Source: Musa acuminata AAA Group (lineage: Eukaryota > Streptophyta > Magnoliopsida > Zingiberales > Musaceae). From it: a DNA stretch of 64,000 nucleotides. The notes under the pieces were generated by a model. The model saw nothing but the letters and a program-made list of their open reading frames with translations, was not told the origin of the DNA and did no database searches. Position 1 is the stretch's first letter; the number at the start of each line of letters is the position of its first letter. A program made the position numbers and the translations under genes. Below, one piece after another: positions 45,564 through 57,347 of this stretch. The stretch lies in the NCBI RefSeq assembly GCF_036884655.1, contig NC_088354.1:19816001-19880000 (forward strand), given 5' to 3'.

Positions 45564-46169
45564 TGATGGGGATATAAACATGAATAACCTTTGTATATGA
45601 ACAAATACTAGAAGACCATAATACGCAATGGAATTAAATGAAATCACAATCAAATAGAACACCAAGATATACGTGGAAAACCCCTCCAATGTGAAGGGTA
45701 AAATCCACGGGGCAAACTAGAGATAATCCACTATAAGAATAATGAATATACAAATCTCAATCTCTTGCCCTAAACCCTAGCAACAATCACAAGAGAATAA
45801 CTGGGATACAAGGATCACGCCATTGCCTACAATATCTAAAACCTCCCCAAGTAATCACAGTAAGAGTCTACTGTAGATTTGATCTAACCTGAGATAAGAA
45901 CACTACTAGATGATTGAGAACAGCCTCTATGCGTTGTCCTTGTCTTCTTCCCTTTCTTTCTCTTCCTTTTCTGCCTTGTTTTCCTCCTTTTCTTTAGAAT
46001 CCCATGGTTGTTTTCTTCTCCCATGTTGCTGCCCTATTTATGTCTTTTTCTGCCTCCAAAATGTAGCCACCACACCCCCCTAATGTTAATTAGGGTTAGG
46101 TTAAGAGGGGGTGAGCTGTGGGCTGCCCAAGCCCACTATGGGCTGAATTTGTGGGCTGCCAGCCCAACA
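45564..46169 (-). repeat. Copia 5' LTR
   Basis: 606 bp, followed on the right by the AACCC target copy. It pairs with 39388-39994 with roughly 4-5 percent mismatch by eye, mostly transitions. Confidence 0.9.
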
Positions 46170-46174
46170 AACCC

Positions 46175-46764
46175 AAGTCTTATCAGAAGTGTTCTGAGGA
46201 TGTTCCAACTAATTAGAGAAATCGTGACCCGAGAATATGTAGCAGTGGAAAGAGTTCTATCCGAAGATAATATTGTAGATCCACTAACAAAACGGTTATC
46301 TCAGATTGTCATTGAGCGTTATAGGGGTCTAATGGGGATCAAACACATAGGTGATTGGCTTTAGGTCAAGTGAGAGATTACTAGTCATAGGTGCCCGGCA
46401 AGCTAACCACGTGAGTGATGGCACGTGTGACTTGATACGCAGTCTTTTTGTTTATTATTATTATTTATTATTTTATCACTTTAAATTGTTTGTTCCTTGA
46501 ATATATTGTGATGTCCATGGATTTGTGCAATGGGAATTAGATCGTGATGAGATCACGATAATTAGATCGATTGATATCGAGATAACCAGACATACTGGTG
46601 TGTTATATACCCATCCATATAATGGATGCAGCTGGTCTCATAGCTGCTTATGCGGGGACACTAGGGATACAATATAGGTGTCATTGGAGAATGATTTCAC
46701 TGATTGATTCGCTTATGGAATACTAGATGGTTGATGATGTCTTTTTGTCAGACAGCAATTCCGA
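46175..46764 (+). pseudogene. Old copia RNase H tail with truncated 3' LTR
   Basis: Continues the fragment at 39330-39387. 46194-46364 encodes LIREIVTREYVAVERVLSED, then DPLTKRLSQ and a GIKHIGDWL end, the usual Copia polyprotein terminus. From about 46379 the sequence matches the start of the solo LTR at 40851 (CTAGTCATAGGTGCCC), and it breaks off at about 46764. This older plus-strand element hosts the 39388-46169 insertion. Confidence 0.85.
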
Positions 46765-47831
46765 AGGCAACGTAGATAGATTCACATGAGAACTTGATTC
46801 ATGCATAATGTCTCAATTCAAAAAACAGATTAGTTATAATTCTGAAAATTTCATGATTCATCTACAAAATTTTCTTCTTTAGTGAATGACAAGAAGAAGC
46901 ATAGGAGATCAAATACAAGATCTTCATTCACAGAAAAATCTCAAGTATCAAATATCAAGAAATCAAGATCATGGATTGGATTATTTTCCTCTTTAGTAAA
47001 TGGCAAAGACAAACATGAGAGATCAAATAAGAGATCTTGATTCATAAAATATTTTATGTTATAAGTCTCAATAAATTATGATTTCAATAAAACTCATTCA
47101 AATTCAAATCATTTTTATAGTCCAAGAGATTCACAAAAGCATAATATACATGGAGTCATAAATCTTTTATCGAAAAATCAATAAGATAGAGATGTTTCAT
47201 TTTAGGTTGTTTGTTTCATACAAGCATGTATTTCTCTTTTTATGTTAAATAAAAATATGCATCAAAGTTTAGGCTTGAAAAATAAATTTCATCATAAAAA
47301 ATATCAAGACCAAAAAAGTATAACACATTAAACATAAGGCTTCTTCAAACAAGAGATTTGTTTCATCATTTTAATTCTAATAATAATATATTTTTCTTTT
47401 TATGTGTTTCATTTTATATGATTGATTTCATATAAGTATGCTTAAGTTTTTCGTATAAAAACCATCCATCATGTTTAAAATAGAAAAGCAACTTTAATTG
47501 CGACAAAGATCAATAAGCCATGAATCACAAAAATCATTATGCAAAATTTTGAAATATAAACTTATTAAGCATAATCATGATGCATCACTACTTTGGGCAT
47601 AATATCAAAACATAGTTTCAAGTTTTCAAGGTATAGCATGCACAATTTTAAACTATAAACTCATTAAGCATGATATCATTAAATATGATTTCATAAAGCA
47701 TTTTCAATCAAAATCAAAAATCATCAATTTAGATACACATTATTTTTTCTTAAAAACATATATAGGATTAATCATTAGATTTATTTTGTTATATTTTCAT
47801 AAAACATATAATTATCATGATAAATAAATAA

Positions 47832-47868
<37 letters not shown>

Positions 47869-48100
47869 AAAACTAATCATGAAAAACACTAAGTAATTTC
47901 ATGGTAAGGAAAAGGATATTCGATTGAGTCGCTTACCTTGTTGACAAAAGCCATCAAAGTATAGTTCGCCACCTTGTCCTCGTTGGTTTGCTCCTTATCT
48001 TCGGATGCACTTGTTTCATCCCAAGTCACATTGAGTGCTCTCTTCTTCTTTGACAACTTCTTTTGAAATTTATTTTTATTCTTAAATTCTTGTTTAATAA
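46765..48100 (-). other. Non-coding internal region of a gag-only element (copy 4)
   Basis: AT-rich sequence matching the internal regions of other copies (for example TTCTTCTTTAGTGAATGACA and CATAAAATATTTTATG...CAATAAATTATG). A (TA)n tract lies at 47837-47865. Gag of the same minus-orientation element follows on the right. Confidence 0.65.
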
Positions 48101-48557
48101 ACTATTTAAGTTTTATAGTAAGAAGTTCAAGTTCATCATCACTTGAGCTTTCGCTCGAGTGGTCTTTATTTGTTCTAAGTGTCAAATCTTTCCTATTTTT
48201 TGGAAGGTTGTTCTCATATTTATTTTGTACTATACAACTCATTTCATATGTCATTAAAGACCCGATAAGTTTTTTGAGAGGAAAAGTATTCAAATTCTTT
48301 TATTCTTGTATTGCTATTACTTTTGAATCTTAATTTTTGGAAAGTGATCGTAAAACTTTACTAACAAGTTCAAAATTTAAAAAACTTTTATCAAAAGCTT
48401 TTAGACTATCGATGACATCCGTAAAATAGGTGTACATGTCTCCAATAGTCTCACTTGATTCCATCTGAAATAATTCAAAATCATGCATCAAAACGTTGAT
48501 TTTCGAATCTTTAACTTTACTAATGCCTTCGTGTGTGATTTTAAGTTTATGCCAAAT

Positions 48558-49000
48558 TGACACGGACTTAGCTGGTTTTGCCTAAGTCGTGCAGCACCCT
48601 TGCGTGTCCGTCCGCAAAGGTCAGCCTCCCCGAAGCCTCCCATTCCCTTAGGACCTCCAAAAGAGAGAACGGGTTAGAGAGAACGCCTCAATCGGGATCC
48701 ACAAGCAGACATGTCCGAAAAACACTTCATAGACAATGCAAATTACAAACAGACTTTACAAGCTCTGAACAGTGGCACAACAAAGGGTAAAATGGTCCAT
48801 TACAGACCGAAAAGCTCTCGCACGTATCCACATGACACAACCTTTATTTACAAGCCTAAAGAGGCCACCACCCAACTAAAATGGGACTTATAAGCCTTCG
48901 GCCGCCCCTTTACATTCTGTACAGGGCATGAACATGCCAAAAGACACGGACACACATAAGCATTACATCCAACATCTTGTTGAGAAGTTTGTCCGTGACA
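48558..49000 (-). repeat. LARD 3' LTR
   Basis: 443 bp, differing from the other LTR at about 48738 (G versus A) and about 48825 (A versus G). It lies at the left end of the minus-strand element. Confidence 0.9.
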
Positions 49001-52000
49001 TTCTCCCCCACTTATCCCTTCGACGTCCTCGTCGAAGCCTTTGTGAACACTGCAACTCTTCGCCTTTGCTGAGTCATCAATCTTCTGCTCCAGCTGCAAT
49101 GCGCCTCCTGGCTCCCAACTGCTCTCCGCTGCTGTTTTCGAGTAGTCGAACCTTTGATCCGCCATGCTGCTTCAACTCGCCAATGACTCTGACTCTAGTG
49201 TGGGGTTGGCTGAGTTGTGTTGATCCTCATTGATTCCTGCGGATCCACCAAATGAAGGAAAAGACCATTCTTACTGCGCCAGTTTCTCAAAATTTCCACA
49301 TGCTGCTTGAACTGGGTGGATGCTTGTTGGAGCTTTAACGAGCATCGCCTCGCAAACTTCTGAAGTTTTGGGTCCTTCCTCCACAAAATCTGCTCATTGA
49401 CTCTTCTTTCAGTTAGTTGTCACATCCAAGTAGGTTCGCATCACTTCCGCTTTCGATTGGCATTTCGTTGGGAAATGAAGCGGACAATCTACTCTCAGTA
49501 GCACTGATCACCGTTGGTGAGGATTTGACAACTATCGTCTTCCATTATCTTCGAAGGGTCTTTGAACTTGTGCAGAGCTCCTCTGCTGGATAGATAAGAG
49601 GACTGGGGTACTCGGTTTCGCCCATTCTCTTAAGAGTTGAGAAGGCAAAGGTTACTTGACTTCGCCCGCCTCCTCGAGGTTGTACTTCACGCATCGAGCT
49701 GGTTACTGGCCTTCGCCTGCTCTTTGCTCACACTTCTGAAGCACTTGGAAGTGTTTGCACTCCTTGCGTTGAGTTAGCTACTGTGATTCACCTTCTCAAT
49801 GCCATTGAACTTCTGGAATGCAGGAAGTTTTCACCCCAACTTGGAGTAATTCTCTGATAGATGAGGTCGCCTCTGGGATTGTACCGTCTTCTCCATCAAC
49901 CCTGCCGCCTACTCCACCGAGTAGCAAAGGTACAGCACCGCGTACTGCCTGCTTCGTTCCTTGGTCGTGCACTCTTGCATGACCCGAAGTCCTTCACTTA
50001 CGGCTATCTTGATGAGAAACTTGTAGACACCGGTCTTACGAAGTTTCTTGGCCTCTGCCCTTCAGCCTTGTCTCGGTACTTGGAGATTGCCTCTGCATGC
50101 TCCACCTCCTCGGCCCCTTTCACGACCAAACGCTCTCCCTCCGTGAGAGCAAGGGATCAATGACTTTCACGGAAGTCCCGCCTCTGCGGTACCATGGCGC
50201 TGCCATGCCCATGGCACTACTATCCGTCGCCTCGCCTCTGAATCCCTTTTCTTCACGATCAGTAGAGATGTCTCCGTGGCACTCCTCTGAGTCCACCTCC
50301 ATTCTAACTGATTGCTTGACTTTGGGTAGCTAAGTCCCTCTGGACTCGTCGTCGCTTCCTCGCCCCTTTCGACCCCCTGCTTCAACACCTCTGTGTTCTC
50401 CAAGCAGTCTGTTTGGTCGATGGAAAGACAGACTGCAACTCCCATGCATGGCCTCTGCCATCGCGTTGTAGGGTTTGCACCAATTCTGTTCTCCTTAGCT
50501 TCCTTGGTAGCAACGTTCGCTTACTCGACCTTGTCCTCCGACTTGTCGGGCTCCCTTAAGCGAATATGAGCTCTGGAGCAGTCCAACTCTCCAGCTGCTT
50601 CGATCATACCTTTGCATGATCAAGTCCCTCTCATGGGACTCACTGGTACTTGCATCCAAACTCTTCCCTTGGTGGAACCCAGCCCCCATATGCTAATGAC
50701 CAAGGTTTTCATCCGATGCAAAATTCGATGCACGCCCGGAAGACCCGTCTCTGCAGTACCATGGCCTTCACTCCTTGAATCCATAGCCCTTCTTGCCGTC
50801 GTGTTGTTCACCGAAGTGGAGCTCCCAGTAGCTCCCGATCATACCTCCATATGATCTCATCCCTCACGGGACAATGTCGTGTGTGTCGCATTGCCACGAA
50901 CTGTTCCACCACGATCCGCTGCACCATGTCGCCTCCTGGTGACATCTCCATTGCATTCTGATCCTTGTGGAATAAACTCGAATTGTGAACCCTCCATGTG
51001 TGGCCTCTGCCAATACATCGCAGGGTCTCCTCCACCTTCGATTTTGTTCGCTCCTTTGGCAATCGACCTTCATCCACCCACTCTTGGGTCACACCTAGAT
51101 GAAGCACCGCTCTAGGACAGTCCGTCGCCTAGTAGCTCCCGAAGTCCACCGACTTCACTGTAATTTGTGCACTATTGTCTGGATCCTGGGCCTCTGCCCC
51201 TACCAGCACAATCTCCGCTGCACACCGCTTCCTTCATAGCAACTCGAATGGCCACACTGTGGCATATTCTTCAAGAGTACCCGCCTCTGCGTCCTCTTGC
51301 CCCGTGCTAAGGCCTTCTGAACCCAACTTCGCCTCCGCAAATTGAGTCGCCTTGGTTCCTCCATCAAATGCTTCTCCGAGATAAGGTGCATGTGCCCCGA
51401 AGCTCCCTTCGTCTTTGGCACCATGCAAGATGAGTCCACTCCGTCAGAATGAAGGACCCATGGAACAACATGATCCTACTCTTGCCTCTGCAAGAGCTCA
51501 TGTCCTTGACCTCTGTCTAAGAAAAGCACTGTGCCTCTGCTCCATGTTCCAACTTCTCTGTTGGCTCCCTTCATGCGGCTTGGGTACTTCGCCAAGTTAC
51601 ACCCAAGTTGCTCCGCTCCTCATTTTTTACAATGAGTCGATGGTGGCCCTCGTGCCCACCATTCCACGGGTCAGCCCTCCCTTGAGTCCGATCTCCACAT
51701 CGACTCCAAGTGTGCCTTCATTTAAGTTGCTTTAGGTCGCTCCCCCGCTTGATCTCGCAATGCATCCACCAATGCATTCTCTCAAGCGAGATCATGCGGC
51801 AACTCCTCACTGCTTGCTCGGTCCATTGAGCTTCGTGGAGTTGTTGTTTGTGAGGTACTCCTCCTCAACATGTGAAGTCCGTCTCACATGATTCTCCCTC
51901 TGGAGTGCCGAGACTTATCCCTCCTGGATAACTGTCCCATTGGAGCAACATCTCTCTTCGTTTCGGAGACCACCATCCCCTTGGACTACTCCGATCTGCT

Positions 52001-52662
52001 GAACAAACTATGCATTGTTCTGCCTCCTGCAAACGCACTTGCTAGATTGCGACTCCTCGTCAATACAGCCCCCACTGCACCCCTCAAGGCCTAGCAACAT
52101 GCTGAACTCATTGCACACTTCAGCCTCCTACGGACGTATCCTTCACATGCCGAAGAGAAAGTTTCAATGCTCCATGGCGCCGAGTCTCGGTCGCCTTGGG
52201 ATGGCCACGAACATTCCATCGTCCGCATACAAGCCCATGCATGAGTACCAAATTCTTCGAGTTAGCAATTCCCCTCACCTCTGTGAGCTTTGCATAACTC
52301 TTTTGGTCGTTGAGCAACTCATTCCACCTTGCATGGTCTCATTCTTGCCAAGCGCCTCGCTTGCCTAGAGCACCATCAAGTATAGTTGTCAACGTTGAGC
52401 CGTAGCTCAAACTCAGCCATCCCAACCTTTGTGCGCTCCAAATTCTTCCAAGCTTTCCTGTTCTCGTGGTGCCTCTTGCGCGAAGGGTTGGCCATTCCTC
52501 TGAATGCCAATCTCAAATGCCCGCTCCTTTGAGCGACTCTTTTCCCTACATCTCCATGCCCGTTTTTCCCTCAAACGGTCGCGCGTGTGCTGACTGCCCT
52601 CAACGCAGCCCCGCTAGGTCCCCCACGTTTGCATGTCAAGTGTTTCTATGAGTGCTTGTCCC
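49001..52662 (-). other. LARD internal region, no recognised coding sequence
   Basis: Many short overlapping frames on both strands, none with a known domain. Repeated words such as TCGTGGTGGAACAGTTCGTG, GGACTGTCCTAGAGC and GAGATCATACGGAGGT-like segments on the minus strand suggest internal duplications. An older copy of part of it is at 35690-37427, with both copies lacking long ORFs. Conservation without coding suggests packaging or structural RNA function. Confidence 0.6.
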
Positions 52663-52674
52663 GCTCTGATACCA
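52663..52674 (-). other. LARD primer binding site, initiator tRNA-Met
   Basis: Plus-strand GCTCTGATACCA is the reverse complement of TGGTATCAGAGC and lies two bases inside the minus-strand 5' LTR. Confidence 0.88.
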
Positions 52675-52676
52675 TA

Positions 52677-53119
52677 TGACACGGACTTAGCTGGTTTTGC
52701 CTAAGTCGTGCAGCACCCTTGCGTGTCCGTCCGCAAAGGTCAGCCTCCCCGAAGCCTCCCATTCCCTTAGGACCTCCAAAAGAGAGAACGGGTTAGAGAG
52801 AACGCCTCAATCGGGATCCACAAGCAGACATGTCCGAAAAACACTTCATAGACAATACAAATTACAAACAGACTTTACAAGCTCTGAACAGTGGCACAAC
52901 AAAGGGTAAAATGGTCCATTACAGACCGAAAAGCTCTCGCACGTGTCCACATGACACAACCTTTATTTACAAGCCTAAAGAGGCCACCACCCAACTAAAA
53001 TGGGACTTATAAGCCTTCGGCCGCCCCTTTACATTCTGTACAGGGCATGAACATGCCAAAAGACACGGACACACATAAGCATTACATCCAACATCTTGTT
53101 GAGAAGTTTGTCCGTGACA
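52677..53119 (-). repeat. LARD 5' LTR
   Basis: 443 bp, the upstream LTR of the minus-strand element, adjacent to the PBS. It pairs with 48558-49000. Confidence 0.9.
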
Positions 53120-53123
53120 AAAT

Positions 53124-53368
53124 GTCAAAAGTCGTTTTGCAAGTAGAAACCCGATTGAATTTATTTTTGTCTAAGGCGCAAAATAGAACATTCATAGCTC
53201 TAGCATTTAAAGAGAGTCTTCTTCTCCAACTCATTCATAGCTCTAGCATTTAAAGAGAGTCTCACTTGATTCCATCTGAAATAATTCAAAATCATGCATC
53301 AAAACGTTGATTTTTGAATCTTTAACTTTACTAATGCCTTCGTGTGTGATTTTAAGTTTATGCCAAAT
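53124..53368. repeat. Tandem duplication of about 245 bp in gag, next to the LARD
   Basis: 53259-53368 repeats 48448-48557 (the sequence left of the LARD), and 53369 onward repeats 53124 onward. Without the LARD, two adjacent copies of a 245-bp gag segment remain, joined at the shared word GAGAGTCT. A smaller 31-bp repeat (CATTCATAGCTCTAGCATTT...) lies at 53191 and 53233. Confidence 0.85.
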
Positions 53369-53708
53369 GTCAAAAGTCATTTTGCAAGTAGAAACCCGAT
53401 TGAATTTATTTTTGTCTAAGGCGCAAAATAGAACATTCATAGCTCTAGCATTTAAAGAGAGTCTTCTTCTCCAACTCATTCCAATCGTTCATTGGAAGAG
53501 AAGATTTTTGAAAACCAAATTTAACTATATTTCATAAATCGAGATTCAATGAAAGTAAAAAAACTCTCATCCGAGTTTTCCAATAAGTGTAGTCTATCCC
53601 ATTTAACATGAGAGGACAAACGATAGAAAAGCCCTCTTAAAAGTCGAAAAGAGCTATTTCTCTTAGGTGTTAAACCAAATGAGAAATAACGTGGCTTTGA
53701 TACCAACT

Positions 53709-55285
53709 GTTCGGAATGAGTCGACACTAAGAAGGGGGGTGAATTAGTGAAGCGGATAAAACATATCGGTTTGAAAAATTTTGTATGATAAAAACTGATT
53801 TCGAAAATATGAGTTTAACTTGAAATCATATGGAAGCATAGTAAAAGTAAAGTGGTTTGTAGTAAAGGTAAATTGCTCAAAAGAAATACAAACCAGATTT
53901 TTAAAGTGGTTCGATCATTGTGACCTACATCCACTCCACTGATTCCTCTTCCATCAAGGCTACTGGCATTCACAAATGATCTTTCTTCAATGGGTGAAGA
54001 TCAACTACCCTTACAACTCGATTCTCCTTTTGACAGGTTTAGGAGAAAACCTTTACAACCCCCTTCACTCCTTTCTTAAGCAATACTAACACTTTAGAGT
54101 ATGAGGATTTCACACAAGATTACAATAACATTTTCTTTTCTTTCTGCTCTCAGTTGTGTGTATGTTAACCAGAGATGAGAGGGGTATTTATAGGACTCAA
54201 GTTGATTTAAATTTGGAGTCTAAAAAGGTCTTATCTTGGGTTTCCCGGGTCCTAGCAGTACCACCGCCTGTGTTATGTGGTACCACCGCTTGCAGCACTG
54301 ACACTAGGTGGTACCACTACCCAATCTAGCAATACCACCACCTGACACCCTACAACTAGGTGGTACCATCGCTTGACAGCCTTTCGGAGACTATGTTTGG
54401 GAATTACCATCGCCTGACACAGTCTCGGAGATTGTGTCATGACGGTTCCACTTGTTGGGTTACTGTTTGGGCCTTTCACTTAGCCCAACACAGCCCAAAC
54501 TTGGGCTCAATTGGCCCCTAATTGAGTTGGCCCAATTCTAACCCAATTATATGCTAACTATGAGATTTACGGCATATACTAAGCTAAATAAGTCTGGTAA
54601 GTCTAGGTTTCTTCCGGCGAGCTTCCGACGATCTTCCGACTAATTTCGATGATCTCTCAACAATATTCCAGTGGACTCCCGGCAAGCTCTTAAACTTTAC
54701 AACGATCTTCTTAGCAAGTTTTGATGAGCTTCTTTAGTAAGCTCCTGGACTTCTCAGTCAATTCCGACAGAACTTCCGACAAACGTCTGGACTTTCAACG
54801 AACTCTCGAACTCCTAACGAAATCTCGTTCTTGACTCTGGGACTTCATTTTGTTTTATGTCTTGTTATCATAGTTAATCCTGCACAATTAAAACCTATTT
54901 CGATCTAGACAATTATTACAAGGCTTAAATCAAATATTGTTCGACATGTCATTGGTTCATCGATGCTTCGTCCGATTCTTCGACTCACCATCCTCTCTTG
55001 TGGCTTATTACCCAATCGGCTAGTTGACCTCCGCAACTCCAATTTCCTTAGCATAATTTTTGCTCTTCTTAGCCTGATGCTTGAACCCATGGCCCAAAGC
55101 CTTCTGCCGATACGTTGACCAATCCTCTGGCTCAACGTCCAATCTTCTGACATGTTCCATTCTGACCCAACATGATTCTTCCTGCCTTAATTGTCTCTCC
55201 CTGATCGAAGCTTCCTGTATCACTTAAAATACAGATGAAATAAACACTATCAATTGGTTTCATCATCAAAATCCAAGATTCAACA
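53709..55285 (-). repeat. 5' LTR of gag-only element copy 4
   Basis: 1,577 bp on the minus strand: starts TGTTGAATCTTGGATTTTGA at 55285 and ends near TTCCGAACA at 53709. The PBS TGGTATCAAAGCCACG lies just inside (about 53690-53705). GGTACC palindromes are at about 54255-54440 and the TTCCGACGA array at about 54610-54800. Confidence 0.82.
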
Positions 55286-55915
55286 TAAAGAATTGATGTA
55301 AAGGGAAATGAATTGCACCTTTGTGTTATTTCCTTCTTTTTGCCAATGACAAAGGGGGAGAAAGAATTGCCAATGTGCACATTTCAAAAGCGAACCAAAA
55401 TTTGCTAGCTTGCACAATTCAAGAAGAAGCAAATCACTCTAGCTTGCACATTATAAAGAAAAGTAAACTTGCTAGCTTGTATGTTCTAAAATAATATAAA
55501 ATGTGCTAGCTTGCATGATGTAAAACTTGCATTTTTTTTCAGAAACTTGTTAAATTTGCTAGCTTGAACATTGCAAAGGAAGAAAAAATTGCTAGCTTGC
55601 ACTTCTCCTTTTTTTTGTTGACAAAGGGGGAGAAGATATGATGATATGAGAATCATACATGGTATGATGGAATATACTTTGATATTTTGATACCATGATG
55701 ATTTGAAGTTATACATGATGATGCATGCAAAACTTATGTTAATGATGTATGCAATGCAATGATATACATATAATGTGTTAAAAATATTCATAATTAAATT
55801 TACTTTGACTTAAATTCAATTTGAATTCAAGGTACTATCAATATGACATATTGATAGGGGAAGTTTAGCTTAAACTCCGACATCAATTAGTTATCATCAT
55901 AAAAAAGGGGGAGAT
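55286..55915 (+). other. Internal-region end of a plus-orientation gag-only element
   Basis: Contains the AAAGGGGGAG purine tract, TTGCTAGCTTGCA repeats (about 55400-55610) and the final AAAAAAGGGGGAGAT before the LTR. Its 5' portion is absent; it abuts the opposite-orientation LTR on the left. Confidence 0.65.
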
Positions 55916-57219
55916 TGTTGAATCTCATATTTTGATGATGAAATCAATTGATGAGTTTGTGATCTAATCTGTGTTTTGAGTGATGTAGGACTAGCTTCGA
56001 TCAAGGAGAGGAAAATTGATTAAAGTAGGAGGAATTAGACATTGGGCCGGAGTGAACATGTCAGAAGATTGGACGTCGGGCTGGAGGATCGATCAACGTG
56101 TCGGCAGAAGGCTTTGTGCCATGAATTCAGGTATCAAACCGAAGGAGCGAACATTGTGCCAAGGAGATCAGAGTTGCGGAGGTCAACACGTCGATTGGCC
56201 AAAAGGCCGCAAAAGAGGACGATGCGCCGAAGGATTGGATGAAGTGCCGATGAACCAATGACATGCCGGACAAAGGATTTATGCTTTGTAATCATTTGTC
56301 TAAGATTGAAGTAGTTTAGGGGGCTAATTGAGTCAACTTTTGGTGTAACCATGCTAACTCAATTAGAGGCCAATTGGGCCTTAATTTGGACTGATTTGGG
56401 CTCATTGGAGGCTCATTCAGTGATCCAAAAGTTAGGTCAGGTGGTGGCATGCTAGAATAGACGGTGGAACTGCTTGTGAGTTGAAAAACTCAAAAAACTC
56501 AGCCTCCGAGGCTGTCAGGCGGTGGTACCACCCAATGATAGTGCGTCAGGCGATGGTACCACCAAACTGGGTAATGATACCGCCCAATGTCAGGCTGTAG
56601 GCGGTGGTATCGCCTAGTGCAGGCGATGTACCCTGAAATCTCGGGGATTTGAATTGGGCTCCAAATTTGAATACATTTGGAGCCTATAAATACTCCACTC
56701 TTTTCTACTTGGTAAAGTAAAAAAGTGAGTTGAAAAGGGGAAAATAATCCTTGAGTAAAAATTATAATATCTCTTGAAGAGAAAAGTCCCTTCTTCTTAG
56801 TATTTAGAAAGTTCTTCTAAAGGTAGAAGAGAGGTCTAGGTCTAAAAGAGGGGTGTAAAGGTTCTCTCCTAAGCCTGTCAAAAGGAGAATAGAGTTATAA
56901 GATGGTGGTTAATCTTCATCTATTGAAAGAAGACCGCTAGTGGATATCGATGGCCCCGACAGAAGAGGAATCGAGAGTGGATGTAGGTCACGACAACCGA
57001 ACCACTATAAAACTCGATTTACATTTCTATTTATACAATTTACCTATACTACAAACTATCTTACTTGCTTTACTTTCTGATTACACTCTTTCGTACGCTT
57101 TCAAGTCAAGCACATTTATGATATGATTTTTTATCAAAAAGAAGATTTTTTGAACCAACGTCGTTTTTATTCGTTGCACTAATTCACCCCTCTCTCTTAG
57201 TGTCGACTTGATTCTAACA
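55916..57219 (+). repeat. 3' LTR, plus orientation
   Basis: 1,304 bp from TGTTGAATCTCATATTTTGA to TTGATTCTAACA. It contains GGTGGTACCACCC palindromes (about 56440-56630) and a TATA-like AGCCTATAAATACTCC (about 56680-56695). It is the downstream LTR of the fragment at 55286-55915. Confidence 0.82.
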
Positions 57220-57347
57220 CTTACACTCTTTCTCCTTTTTACAGGTTTAGGAGAGAACCTTTACACTCCTCTTTTATAAGTATTCCCTCACACACCTCCC
57301 TTAGAACTATCACTAAGCTCTTAGAGGAGGGACTCTATACTTAAAAG
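57220..57347 (-). repeat. Left piece of an interrupted LTR (host of copy 5)
   Basis: TTTTTACAGGTTTAGGAGAG and TCCCTCACACACCTCCCTTA are the mid-LTR sequence of the minus orientation. It continues after the copy-5 insertion at 63156, with AAAAG duplicated on both sides. Confidence 0.7.

Larger units (their letters stand above)
39388..46169 (-). mobile_element. Ty1/copia element (Tnt1/Tork-like) with solo LTR inside
   Basis: LTRs of 607 and 606 bp (39388-39994 and 45564-46169) begin, on the minus strand, TGTTGGGCTG and end CCCCATCA. A PBS-like TGGTATCAAAGT lies at 45550-45561, and the polypurine tract (reverse complement ACCTCCCCCTTCAGCC) at 39995-40010. The 5-bp target duplication AACCC (39383-39387, 46170-46174) is exact. 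I count roughly 27 LTR differences, so this insertion is much older than the chromovirus. Gag, protease, integrase, RT and RNase H are all recognisable but broken. A 1.5-kb solo LTR has landed in RT. Confidence 0.92.
48558..53119 (-). mobile_element. LARD-like non-autonomous LTR retrotransposon
   Basis: 4,562 bp. Two 443-bp LTRs (48558-49000, 52677-53119) begin TGTCACGGAC on the minus strand and end GTGTCA, with two differences by eye. A PBS TGGTATCAGAGC (minus strand, 52663-52674) follows the 5' LTR, and a polypurine tract AAGTGGGGGAGAA (reverse complement at 49001-49013) precedes the 3' LTR. The target duplication AAAT (48554-48557 and 53120-53123) is seen against the uninterrupted gag sequence at 53362-53372. 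The 3.7-kb interior is GC-richer than its surroundings and has no ORF over about 120 codons and no gag or pol motif. It must be mobilised by another element. Confidence 0.9.
48102..53690 (-). pseudogene. UBN2-type gag, copy 4, split by the LARD insertion
   Basis: Pieces at 48102-48557 and 53124-53690. 48563-48330 encodes SIWHKLKITHEGISKVKDSK, SETIGDMYTYFTDVIDSLKA and FLNFELVSKVLRSL. 53479-53243 encodes LSLNARAMNVLFCALDKNKF and the block around DIWHKLKITHEG again, because of a tandem duplication. The N-terminal part near 53600 is frameshifted. A LARD-like element interrupts it at 48558-53119. Confidence 0.8.

Noticed and set aside
49861..52368. Several 60-117-codon ORFs inside the LARD interior as genes
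   Set aside because: Overlapping frames on both strands without domains; the decayed relative at 35.7-37.4 kb does not preserve them.
52663..52674. Part of a tRNA-Met gene
   Set aside because: The 12 bases matching the tRNA 3' end lie directly beside an LTR; no cloverleaf surrounds them, so they are a primer binding site. The same applies at 9532.
37428..55285. Pairing the LTRs at 37428-38518 and 53709-55285 as the two ends of one nested element
   Set aside because: Both are minus orientation and flank a compatible interior, but their terminal sequences differ (TGTTAGAATCAAGAG versus TGTTCGGAATGAG) and the left one is truncated, so pairing is unproven.
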